42,757 nucleotides of DNA. Source: a virus. Shown here one piece after another: positions 31,502 through 39,173 of this stretch; the first letter of the stretch is position 1; each line of letters begins with the position of its first letter. The DNA lies in the IMG/VR virus record IMGVR_UViG_3300035210_000081, positions 1 to 42,757 of that record. One strand, written 5' to 3'. The notes beneath the pieces were generated by a model, which did no database searches, was not told the origin of the DNA, and saw only the letters and a list, made by a program, of their open reading frames with translations. Position numbers and translations under genes: made by a program.

Positions 31502-32689
31502 TCAGTTGGCCGCCAGACGCACGGCAAGCTGCGGTCGGACCGCTGCGTAGCCGTAAAGAATATCGAGGCGGCAAGGCAGTACGTCATAGTTGATGTCGTA
31601 CTGACGCACGACGCGGATTGCCAGGCCGTCCTTGCTGGCGCGGCTCGCCATATCAACGCCGCGCGGCATGACCAGGTCAGCCGTTGCGAACGTGAAAGCG
31701 TCGGGATGGTATGCCAGGCTGGTGCCGGCGGCGGTGCTGGCAGTGCCGGCGAACGTCACTGCAGCGGCATCGGCGGGCGCTGCGCTGACGTTTTTGTAGG
31801 CCCCGGTAGCGACGATGGCGGGAGAGATTGCCAGCGTGCCGGCGCCGCCAGCGTGTGCCGCGGTGAGCACGAATTGCTGAAGGGTCGACGTCGTCACTTT
31901 TGTTTCTGGGTGCACTCTGTAGACGCCGGCGATGGTGAACACATCGCCAATGTTTCCGACGCCTGTGCCGGTCTTGACAAGCAGACCAGCGCCGATCTGC
32001 GACGCTCCGTCGACGACATAGGCGGCTTCTGCGCCTCTGGTGAATTGTGACAGGTGCGTATTTTCCGCAAATTCAAATCCTGCGGTGGTGCCCATGACGC
32101 CGTCCGTGTACTGGGCAGCGATCTTCTGGGAGCTCTGGAACAGGCCTTTCAGGCTGTCGACCAAATCCACGTTGTCCTGGGTGTTGAGCCTGATCTGCCA
32201 CTGCTTGGACTGCGGCGTCAGGTTGTCGAGGAGCAGCTTGCGCGCGGTCAGTATGTTTTTGAAGGTCTGCGCGGCGGTGTGTCCATTGACCTGGTTATAT
32301 ACCGAAGTCAGCATGGACAAAGCGTCAGCCTCGATACTTGCCGCAAGGACGGCAACGGCAGGTTCAATAAATCGTTCGCTGAAATCATCGATTTTCAGCG
32401 TCAGCTCTGCCGTGCTGAACGAGAAATCAACGTGCTTCTGAGTGTTGACCACCAACGTGGTGTTGGTTTCGACGCTGTTCTGCACTGCAAGCGTCGGCCC
32501 GGTGGACACCGTGTATTGCGCAGGGTTCCTGATGCGGAGCGTCGTGCCGATTTTAGCGCCGGCAACCGCAAAGGAGCTGTCGTATTCCCTATTGATGGAG
32601 CCTATGAAGTTCAGCTTCTGATGAAGGATCACCAGCGCCTTGGCGGTGATCATATCGATGGTGAGAAGGGTATTTGTGGCCGCGGCCAT
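31502..32689 (-). CDS. Major capsid protein (P22 coat-type)
   Basis: 395 residues from ATG 32689 (GAAAGG site 8 nt upstream; a longer frame to 32728 looks non-coding). AAATNTLLTIDMITAKALVILHQKLNFIGSINREYDSSFAVAGAKIGTTLRIRNPAQYTV and VDFSFSTAELTLKIDDFSERFIEPAVAVLAASIE match P22 gp5 coat proteins, including the late Ala/Gly-rich insertion region. It builds the icosahedral head with scaffold help. Confidence 0.9.
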   Translation of the reverse strand: MAAATNTLLTIDMITAKALVILHQKLNFIGSINREYDSSFAVAGAKIGTTLRIRNPAQYTVSTGPTLAVQNSVETNTTLVVNTQKHVDFSFSTAELTLKIDDFSERFIEPAVAVLAASIEADALSMLTSVYNQVNGHTAAQTFKNILTARKLLLDNLTPQSKQWQIRLNTQDNVDLVDSLKGLFQSSQKIAAQYTDGVMGTTAGFEFAENTHLSQFTRGAEAAYVVDGASQIGAGLLVKTGTGVGNIGDVFTIAGVYRVHPETKVTTSTLQQFVLTAAHAGGAGTLAISPAIVATGAYKNVSAAPADAAAVTFAGTASTAAGTSLAYHPDAFTFATADLVMPRGVDMASRASKDGLAIRVVRQYDINYDVLPCRLDILYGYAAVRPQLAVRLAAN

Positions 32690-32793
32690 GGCTTGACCTT
32701 TCGCGAAATCTGCGGGCTGGCCCCTCACTCGATGAGATATCGGGGCGTATCATCCGCCGGTCGCGAAAGTCTGAAGCCGCAACGATCCGGTAT

Positions 32794-32879
32794 GGGGCAC
32801 GACACACAGAGGTTAGCCACCGCCTCCGGTTCGGTCAGGGGGCACGACACACAGAGGTTAGCCACCGCCTCCGGTTCGG
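32794..32879. repeat. 41-bp tandem direct repeat before the capsid gene
   Basis: GGGGCACGACACACAGAGGT... to ...CCGGTTCGG at 32794-32834 is repeated at 32839-32879 with only a 4-nt spacer. The two copies look identical by eye. It lies 115-200 nt upstream of the capsid start. Confidence 0.85.
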
Positions 32880-32927
32880 GTTTTTAGAAGTGACGACGGT
32901 ATGCTTGTCGTCTCGTCTCCTTGCATT

Positions 32928-32952
32928 AAAGCTAGTGGGCGCCTCTAGCTTT
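32928..32952 (-). terminator. Stem-loop between scaffold and capsid genes
   Basis: AAAGCTAG (32928-32935), 9-nt loop, CTAGCTTT (32945-32952). No convincing T-run follows on the minus strand, so it is listed as a possible processing or partial termination site only. Confidence 0.35.
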
Positions 32953-33027
32953 CGCCGCGGTGACGAAGCACCAGGGACAGCGGCAGGGAAGGACCGCCCG
33001 GCGCCCGTGTCCGCATTCAGTGTAGCG

Positions 33028-33780
33028 CTACAGCCCGCGCCGCGCCATTGCTTCGCGCTGATACATGTCGACAAGCTGATCCGTCGTCATCCGCGTCGGG
33101 TCGACTGTCGGCTGCACGCGACCATTGCCGACCGTCCGTGGTGGCGGTGGCGCGCGCGACACGTTGCGCAAGGTCGGCAACGGCTCGTCCTGCTCCGCGC
33201 CGACGCTCGCAGCGAACCTGCCAAGCGCCAGGGCGCGACCGGCCGCGGTGCGCGTCTCGGCGATCTTTCGCAGCTCTGCTGGATCATCCGCCAGCGCGGC
33301 CGCAACGCGCGCGCCGCCAGGCGTTTCAACCAGCAATTCCGCAATCTGAGGATCAGCGCCCATGGACATCAGGCTTGCGCACCTGGCAGCCCAGTCCGGA
33401 TAAGCCGCGCGGCCGGCGCTGTGGAAATCCTCCACACGCACCGCCACACGCTCGCGCGCCCGCTCCTCCGCGACACGCCGGTCGACGATGGCCTGCATTT
33501 CCGGCGTCAGCTGGATGTCTGGCGGCTCCGGCGGCGCGCGGCGCCGCATGTCCTCCAGCTGCTGCGCCAGGCGATCGCGCTCTGCGTCGCCGGCCGCCAG
33601 CTTGGCGGACAGCGTCGCCCAGCGTCGCTCGTCGCGCGCCGACCTGGCCGCGTCGGTGTCCTCTGCCCTGGCGTCGGCCTCCGTCGTGGTGTCGGCGGGG
33701 GTTGATGCCGGCGCCGGGGCAGGCTGTGGCGCCGGGTCCTCCGTTGGTCCGGCGCCTGCCTGTTCGGTCGTCTCGCTCAT
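33028..33780 (-). CDS. Scaffold protein
   Basis: 250 residues. Acidic, Pro/Ala-rich N-terminus (ETTEQAGAGPTEDPAPQPAPAP), helical middle (LAAGDAERDRLAQQLEDMRRRAPPEPPDIQLTPEMQAIVDRRVAEERARERVAV) and a basic C-terminus ending EAMARRGL. This matches scaffold proteins located just upstream of P22-type capsid genes. It would direct procapsid assembly and then leave. Confidence 0.7.
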   Translation of the reverse strand: MSETTEQAGAGPTEDPAPQPAPAPASTPADTTTEADARAEDTDAARSARDERRWATLSAKLAAGDAERDRLAQQLEDMRRRAPPEPPDIQLTPEMQAIVDRRVAEERARERVAVRVEDFHSAGRAAYPDWAARCASLMSMGADPQIAELLVETPGGARVAAALADDPAELRKIAETRTAAGRALALGRFAASVGAEQDEPLPTLRNVSRAPPPPRTVGNGRVQPTVDPTRMTTDQLVDMYQREAMARRGL

Positions 33781-33792
33781 GTGGGTCCCTCG

Positions 33793-34218
33793 TTATGCCG
33801 CGGGCGGCTCATCAACGGGGGCCGGCTCGTCGACAGGCGGCGTATCGACAGGCACCGGCACCGGCGTTGTCGTGGTGGCGCTGCCGATGGCGCTTGGTGT
33901 GTTGGCCAGCACCGCGTCACTCAGCTGCTTGGTGTTCGTGGTGAGCAGTCCCAGCAGGTCCTGCAGTGCCGCCGGGTCCGCCGACTTGATCGCCTCGGCC
34001 AGCCGCGCGCTCAGCAGCTGGAGCAGGGCAACAACGCCCTGTTCAACGGTGCGCTGTTCCTGGATCGCAAGCGAAATGTCTGTGAGTGTTGCCATGATTT
34101 TTTCCTGGTAGACGTTGATGCGTTGCAGGCACGCCAGTACCGCCGCGCTGATGTCGGACGGTCCGCCACCCGGCGGAGCCGGTGCCGGGTGGTGATGGTG
34201 GTGCAGGTCGATGCGCAA
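33793..34218 (-). CDS. Hypothetical virion-cluster protein
   Basis: 141 residues from TTG at 34218 (MRIDLHHHHHPAPAPPGG), which has GGAGCG upstream; ATG 34095 (AGGAAAA upstream) would give 100 residues. Helical segments follow: ATLTDISLAIQEQRTVEQGVVALLQLLSARLAEAI and ALQDLLGLLTTNTKQL. A Thr/Pro/Val repeat tail (TPVPVPVDTPPVDEPAPVDEP) follows. Small phage proteins starting with a 'IDLHHHHH' stretch and a helix occur beside capsids; function unknown. Confidence 0.55.
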   Translation of the reverse strand: MRIDLHHHHHPAPAPPGGGPSDISAAVLACLQRINVYQEKIMATLTDISLAIQEQRTVEQGVVALLQLLSARLAEAIKSADPAALQDLLGLLTTNTKQLSDAVLANTPSAIGSATTTTPVPVPVDTPPVDEPAPVDEPPAA

Positions 34219-34243
34219 AGCTGGCGCTCCGGTGATGGGCAAC

Positions 34244-34277
34244 AAAAAACGCCGCCAGGCTGATGCCGGGCGGCGTT
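34244..34277 (-). terminator. Intrinsic terminator on the minus strand inside the late operon
   Basis: On the minus strand, AACGCCGCC/GGCGGCGTT forms a 9-bp stem (34248-34256 and 34269-34277) with a 12-nt loop, followed by six T (complement of A34244-34249). This is a strong intrinsic terminator 16 nt after the stop at 34294. It separates the packaging/portal genes from the scaffold/capsid genes, so the latter need their own promoter or readthrough. Confidence 0.8.
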
Positions 34278-34293
34278 GTGTGGGGGCGGTGGC

Positions 34294-34530
34294 CTACTCG
34301 TCGTCTGGAGGACCAACCGCATTCGGGTCCTGGAACGGCCGCGGCAACTGGCCCTCGTGCTCGTGCGTCCAGGGGTCCGGCGTGTTCGGTCCGTAGTTGA
34401 GGGCCATGTAAACTTCGCGGTTCAACGGCAAGCCCCTATCGAGCATCCGCCGCAATACGGGATGGGTGCCAATCAGGCTTGTCAATTCCGCCCGCAATTG
34501 CGGTGATCCTGGATCGGGCCTCGTCGCCAT
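34294..34530 (-). CDS. Hypothetical small protein before the terminator
   Basis: 78 residues: MATRPDPGSPQLRAELTSLIGTHPVLRRMLDRGLPLNREVYMALNYG...PWTHEHEGQLPRPF. AAGGGAACC precedes the ATG at 34530. It overlaps the end of the 652-residue gene by 95 nt in another frame. Function unknown. Confidence 0.6.
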   Translation of the reverse strand: MATRPDPGSPQLRAELTSLIGTHPVLRRMLDRGLPLNREVYMALNYGPNTPDPWTHEHEGQLPRPFQDPNAVGPPDDE

Positions 34531-36394
34531 GAATGGTTCCCTTTTGGTAATCGTCCCACACCTGCTTGACGCGGGCAGCGAAACCAACATTGCGCTTGTC
34601 CCCAGCTGAAAACAAGCCTCGCCCAGCTTCCCAGGTTATCGACTGCATTTCACGCGGAAGTATTCCGCGCTCCGCTGCCGCTTGCCTGTAAGCATCGGCA
34701 TACAGGCCATATAGCCCCCTACTGCCTGTCCCTGATGCGTCGGACGCGCCTCCTGTCCCAAGCCCCTGCTTGACCTCGATATGCTTCCCGGACAGCGGAC
34801 GCAGCAAACCGGCCGCAATGGCGTGTGTATCAATCGTCACGTCACCAAAACGGGAATTGGGCGAAATGATGTTATTATAGAAATTCCTAACCTTGTGGTT
34901 GCCGCCCATGCTCCGCGATATGTTCTCAAGGCTATCGTCCTTGATTGACGATATGGCCTTGCCGATCTCATCGAAACCTGACCAGCCTATTTTTTCCGGG
35001 ACGCCTTTCCCCGTCAAGGAATAGCCCGCCATGTTCCCTTCTGGCGTGACGATCCGGTATTGCCTCGGGTTGTGCGCCTCGTCATAGAGCCGCGTCCATA
35101 TCGCGCGCTGGCCCTGGTCGCGTATCTGCGACAGTGGGCGGCCCTGCAGTTGCCGTATCTGCTCCTGCAGGTCATCCGCCGCAGCAATCTGGTTTTCAGG
35201 GTTCTTCGGCTTGGATTTGGTGCCCCTGTCGTTCCTTACGCTTTCAATATACTTTTCTGCATAGTCTTTCATGCCAGACGTCATTGACGAATTGCCCTGG
35301 CGTTGGTCGATGTCGAGCACGCGCCGCGCCAGGCCTACGTTCTTGAACCAGTCCATTTGGGGGCTTAGGGCCGCCAGCGCGCCCGCTATGGCGCGCGGGT
35401 TCATGCCGTATTCAGCAGCCCAATCGTGGGCGATCCGGAAGGCGCCGTCGTACCACAACTTGCTGCGCTTCGCGATTTCGGGGTCAACCGCATCATGCAG
35501 GCCAAGGATATTGTCTTTCAGGTGCGAAACAAAAGCGTGTGACACGTCCTCCGCCGACGCGCCAGGCTCCGGCATCCTCACGCCATGGTACTCTTGCAGC
35601 AACGTGGCGTTTTTTGCATAGGCCGCGTGCGACATTCTGGAGCTGTCGCGCCCCACGATGTAATCCGCGCTCTGGTGGGCGATGCTGCCATCCTGCCCGC
35701 CCATCGGGACAGACCACGGTACCCTGGTGCTGATGCGCTCATCCTCACCGGCCGCCCCTGTCGACGCGTAGCGCCTGGCGCTGGCCAAGGCGCGCGGCGA
35801 CATATCGACGCCCGCCAGCGGGTTGGTGGGGTCCGCCGGGATCGGCGGCCGCGCTGCCGCCGGCACCGTATCCGGTAGCCCATCCTCCAGGGCGTTGGAC
35901 GGCGCCTTCGCCTTCCGAGACCGCGCCCCCAGCGCGCCGAAGGACGCTTCACTGTCGCCGACCCCGGCGAGCAGGTTGCGCCCTGTGAGCATCGACAGCG
36001 CACCGGCAGCGTCGCGCGACACTTCGCCGGTGGCCGGTCCGTCCGCCAGGTCAACGCCGCCCTGCAGCATGCTGCGCGCCATGTTCGGCATGGCCCAGCG
36101 CAGCGCGCCGCTGGCGTTGTCGCGGGCATAGGGCAGCACGTCACCGTACGTCGTGCCAGGCGCCGGCTGCAGGGCACGACCCACCGCCGTGCTGCCGACC
36201 GGGCCGACCGGCGCGGCCGGCGGTATCATCGTGTCGACGTCGTTAACGACGCTGTTGCCGCGGTAGTCGTTGGCGCCCGCCCACACCAGCTTGCCCGTGC
36301 GCCGGTCCCGCGCGTAAGGCAGCAGCCCGGCGTATGGGTCACCCAGCTGCGAGGCCTGGCCGAACGGGTCCGGCGCCGACGTCGTGGAGCTCAT
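34436..36394 (-). CDS. Large virion-cluster protein (DUF7178-like)
   Basis: 652 residues. The N-terminus has a two-fold repeat LPYARDRRTGKLVWAG and LPYARDNASGALRWAMPN. The middle and C-terminal part (AIAGALAALSPQMDWFKNVGLARRVLDI, SRFGDVTIDTHAIAAGLLRPLSG, REMQSITWEAGRGLF) matches a phage protein type I know only as DUF7178. The ALAALSP...NV..A and VTIDTHAIA segments recall HhH-GPD glycosylase folds; weak. It may be an internal protein or a packaged nuclease-like effector. ATGA overlap with the next upstream gene. Confidence 0.55.
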   Translation of the reverse strand: MSSTTSAPDPFGQASQLGDPYAGLLPYARDRRTGKLVWAGANDYRGNSVVNDVDTMIPPAAPVGPVGSTAVGRALQPAPGTTYGDVLPYARDNASGALRWAMPNMARSMLQGGVDLADGPATGEVSRDAAGALSMLTGRNLLAGVGDSEASFGALGARSRKAKAPSNALEDGLPDTVPAAARPPIPADPTNPLAGVDMSPRALASARRYASTGAAGEDERISTRVPWSVPMGGQDGSIAHQSADYIVGRDSSRMSHAAYAKNATLLQEYHGVRMPEPGASAEDVSHAFVSHLKDNILGLHDAVDPEIAKRSKLWYDGAFRIAHDWAAEYGMNPRAIAGALAALSPQMDWFKNVGLARRVLDIDQRQGNSSMTSGMKDYAEKYIESVRNDRGTKSKPKNPENQIAAADDLQEQIRQLQGRPLSQIRDQGQRAIWTRLYDEAHNPRQYRIVTPEGNMAGYSLTGKGVPEKIGWSGFDEIGKAISSIKDDSLENISRSMGGNHKVRNFYNNIISPNSRFGDVTIDTHAIAAGLLRPLSGKHIEVKQGLGTGGASDASGTGSRGLYGLYADAYRQAAAERGILPREMQSITWEAGRGLFSAGDKRNVGFAARVKQVWDDYQKGTIHGDEARSRITAIAGGIDKPDWHPSRIAADAR

Positions 36395-36864
36395 CCAGGT
36401 GTCCAGGGTGTGCCATCAGGATTGGCGGAGTAGCGCGTGCCATCCGGCCTGGTCCCGTAATGCGGCGCGCCGTCCTGACGAAAATACAAGGGCCCGCCCG
36501 GCCAGCCTTCCGGCAGGAAGGAACCGACAGCGTAACCACCGCCTGCACCATCGTGGAACATGGCGCCGGCGCCGTCCTCGCCGCTCGGTAGCCGCGTCAT
36601 CCACCCGCCAGGTGGCGCGCCTGGTGGTGCGTTGCCGGTGTTCCCAGCGCCACCGTGCGATGCGAGGTAAGCCAGGCCCGCCTTTGTCGGCAGACCGGTC
36701 GCCGGGTCGACCATGCCGGCCGCCACGTGCTCGCCGTGGTGCTGCATCAAGTAGGCCTGCAGCGGATTATCGACCGGGGCCGGGCGCTGCCCGCCCTGCG
36801 CAATCAGCTGGCGGAGGGCGGCGCCGCGGTCGCCGTCCTGGTCAAGGGGGTTGCTCCCGCTCAT
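36391..36864 (-). CDS. Hypothetical structural-cluster protein
   Basis: 157 residues, MSGSNPLDQDGDRGAALRQLIAQGGQRPAPVDNPLQAYLMQHHGEH..., Gly/Pro-rich (GNAPPGAPPGGWMTRLPSG) and ending with GTRPDGTRYSANPDGTPWTPG. ATGA overlaps on both sides, so it is translated with the portal. No family recognised. Confidence 0.6.
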   Translation of the reverse strand: MSGSNPLDQDGDRGAALRQLIAQGGQRPAPVDNPLQAYLMQHHGEHVAAGMVDPATGLPTKAGLAYLASHGGAGNTGNAPPGAPPGGWMTRLPSGEDGAGAMFHDGAGGGYAVGSFLPEGWPGGPLYFRQDGAPHYGTRPDGTRYSANPDGTPWTPG

Positions 36865-39173
36865 TGTGCCCTTACCTCCGTTGCGTGTCGTCTCGGCTGT
36901 CCGTAGATCGGGTGCATCATCGGCGCCGGTGGCGGGGCCGGTCCGTCAGGCTCCGGCCCGCCGGCGTCGTCACCAGGCGGCCCGGCGCCCTCCGGCTCCG
37001 GCCCTCCGGCGTCGTCTTGCTCACCATCAGGTGGCGCCCCGATGCTCTGTTGATGCGCGGCGTCGGCCGCCTCGTGCTCGTGCATGATGGGCAGCGCCGG
37101 CATGCCCAGCATTTCGCTCAGCATGCTGCGGACAAGCACCTTGAAGGCCGCCGGATCGCCGGCGCTGATGGCGGCCAACCGCCGCGTCTCGGCGTCGTAA
37201 TCCTTGATTATGTGGTCGTTGCCCTTGTCCTGCAGGTCGGCAGACAGCCCCGCCACTTTCTGCTGCGCGGCCTGCATCAACTCGTGGAATTTGCCCTGCA
37301 TTTCCTGCATTTGCTGCTGCAGCTGGGCGACCTCCGGAGGCGGGCCATTTTTGTATTGCGGCGGTAGCCCCTTCCTGAGCCGTTCGGCCAGCTCCTCGGC
37401 GCCCGGGAAATCGCTGTTCTGCGCCCAAAAGTCTCCGACAATCTGGAAAGCCGCAGGGTTCTGCTTCATGATTTCGGAGAACGCGTTGCTGGCTTCCTGC
37501 CGCTGCGTGCCGTAGGACGGCCCGACATCCGCTTCGATGCCGTAACTTCCGATTGTCGGGTTGAAGATGACCTTCGGATTGGGGCTATCGGGGTCTGACT
37601 GCAGGGCGTCGGCCTCGCCTGGCGATACCGGCTGCGGTCCCTCCGGCCCCAGCGCCACGTGCTGGTGCGCCTGCGGTGCGCTCGGGATCATGTGGATGTC
37701 GCTTTCGCTGCCATCCTCTCCCATTACTTTCATTACGCGCGCGACGTCATAGACCCTTGGGATAAGATCGAGTATTATTCTACCGACTTGGCGAATACCT
37801 TTCGCCTGGTTATCGATATAATGATAGGTCGCATTGTCGCCCTGGCGCTGCCTGGCGTTGATGGCCGACCCGGACCGCTCGTTGCCAGGCTGGCCCATTT
37901 CGGCTTGATACTGTCCCGAAACCATCATCATATCGTCGCGCGCGATGCTCATGCCCTGCACGTAGGCCTGCGCCATGGTCGGCGGCTGCGAGCGCTGCGG
38001 CGGCGGGATTGGCCGCCCCTCTTCGTCGATACCGTTATAGACCAGCACTGCATGATTTTCGACGTTGGCGGTTTTCCAGTCCTCCATATAGCCGGCCAGC
38101 GCTTGCACCGTCCCGACGTAAGGCGCCTTGCTCTGCAACGCGACGTGTTCAACGGCGGAGGAGGACCAATAATTGTACATCCTCTGTGCATCAATGAGCG
38201 CCCTTGTATGGCCCTTGCGGTCCATTTCGTCGCCCGAAATGATCTCTTCACCGATAAACGGAACGATTGGGATGTATCTTCCCAGCCATTTGCCGCGGTG
38301 CGTGATCTTGTCTCCGGAAATCCGGAACCATTCGACCGAATGAAGCGATATTTCGCGCTCCTGGACGATGTATGGCTCTATCGCCTTGCGCTCTTTCGGC
38401 TTCAGGCTGGATTTCCGCCTTGTCGACCCGTCCGACAGCAGCAGCAGCGTGTCGCCGCTCTCATTCCGGCGCCAATACTCGGCCTCCCGAACGTGGTCTA
38501 TGTTGTGCCAGTCGTCAGCAGGGCCAAAACCGACCGATGATGGCGGTTTTGATCCGTCCGCGTCGTCATAACGGTCTTTTGGGATGTCGTTGAACACAAA
38601 GCCGAAATTCATATCAGATTTGTCGTATTCCCGCGCGTCCGGGTCGAGGTAGACGGTCCGCGGGTTGGCAATCCTGCGGACGAAAATTTCCTGGTCAAAA
38701 CTATCATCGTCCGCGTAGTCAGTAACTACCCTGACGTAGCCTATACCGGTTTCTACCTGATGATAGATGGCTGTCGAGTAGGCGTCCGCCGCCTTGCTCT
38801 GGTATTCGATGCGTCGGATCAAGCCGCTGAACACCTGCGCCGCGGCATAGGTGGCGCCGCCACCGGTTGGCGTGACCTTGATGGCGGCTTTGTGCTGCTT
38901 CGCGTCGTTGACGATCTGCAAATTGTGCTGGCGACACCGGTTGTGCGTCAGGCAAGGCCGATCACCCCTCGCCCTCAACACGGCCTGGTCCCACTGTGCG
39001 CTGTTGTAAGCATCGCCGTTCGCGAACCTGGCATCCAATAGAGCGTTGGCGCGCGCCTTCGCCTCCCACTTGTCGCACCTGGTGAAACGCGCCTTCGCTT
39101 CGGCGATGATGCCGGCGTCGTCGTCAACCGGGTCCGGCGCGTCGGTCCGCTCGATCAGGTCCAGGCCCATCAT
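36861..39173 (-). CDS. Portal protein (P22-type)
   Basis: 770 residues from ATG 39173 (ATGA overlap with terL stop; ATG 39185 is an alternative). CDKWEAKARANALLDARFANGDAYNSAQWDQAVLRARGDRPCLTHNRCRQHNLQIVNDAKQHKAAIKVTP followed by VETGIGYVRVVTDY and RRIANPRTVYLDPDARE is the P22-like portal pattern. It forms the dodecamer at the head vertex. The C-terminal about 100 residues are Gly/Pro-rich. Coiled segment (LQQQMQEMQGKFHELMQAAQQKV) near 560. Confidence 0.9.
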   Translation of the reverse strand: MMGLDLIERTDAPDPVDDDAGIIAEAKARFTRCDKWEAKARANALLDARFANGDAYNSAQWDQAVLRARGDRPCLTHNRCRQHNLQIVNDAKQHKAAIKVTPTGGGATYAAAQVFSGLIRRIEYQSKAADAYSTAIYHQVETGIGYVRVVTDYADDDSFDQEIFVRRIANPRTVYLDPDAREYDKSDMNFGFVFNDIPKDRYDDADGSKPPSSVGFGPADDWHNIDHVREAEYWRRNESGDTLLLLSDGSTRRKSSLKPKERKAIEPYIVQEREISLHSVEWFRISGDKITHRGKWLGRYIPIVPFIGEEIISGDEMDRKGHTRALIDAQRMYNYWSSSAVEHVALQSKAPYVGTVQALAGYMEDWKTANVENHAVLVYNGIDEEGRPIPPPQRSQPPTMAQAYVQGMSIARDDMMMVSGQYQAEMGQPGNERSGSAINARQRQGDNATYHYIDNQAKGIRQVGRIILDLIPRVYDVARVMKVMGEDGSESDIHMIPSAPQAHQHVALGPEGPQPVSPGEADALQSDPDSPNPKVIFNPTIGSYGIEADVGPSYGTQRQEASNAFSEIMKQNPAAFQIVGDFWAQNSDFPGAEELAERLRKGLPPQYKNGPPPEVAQLQQQMQEMQGKFHELMQAAQQKVAGLSADLQDKGNDHIIKDYDAETRRLAAISAGDPAAFKVLVRSMLSEMLGMPALPIMHEHEAADAAHQQSIGAPPDGEQDDAGGPEPEGAGPPGDDAGGPEPDGPAPPPAPMMHPIYGQPRRHATEVRAQ

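Larger units (their letters stand above)
32690..33027. other. 338-nt non-coding gap upstream of the capsid gene
   Basis: No gene is supported. It contains a 41-bp tandem repeat (32794-32834 and 32839-32879, 45-bp period) and a stem-loop AAAGCTAG/CTAGCTTT (32928-32935, 32945-32952). Near the scaffold end is a palindrome GTAGCGCTAC. On the minus strand a CTGACC/TAACCT pair 17 nt apart in one repeat unit is weakly promoter-like. It probably holds extra regulation of capsid expression. Confidence 0.55.
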
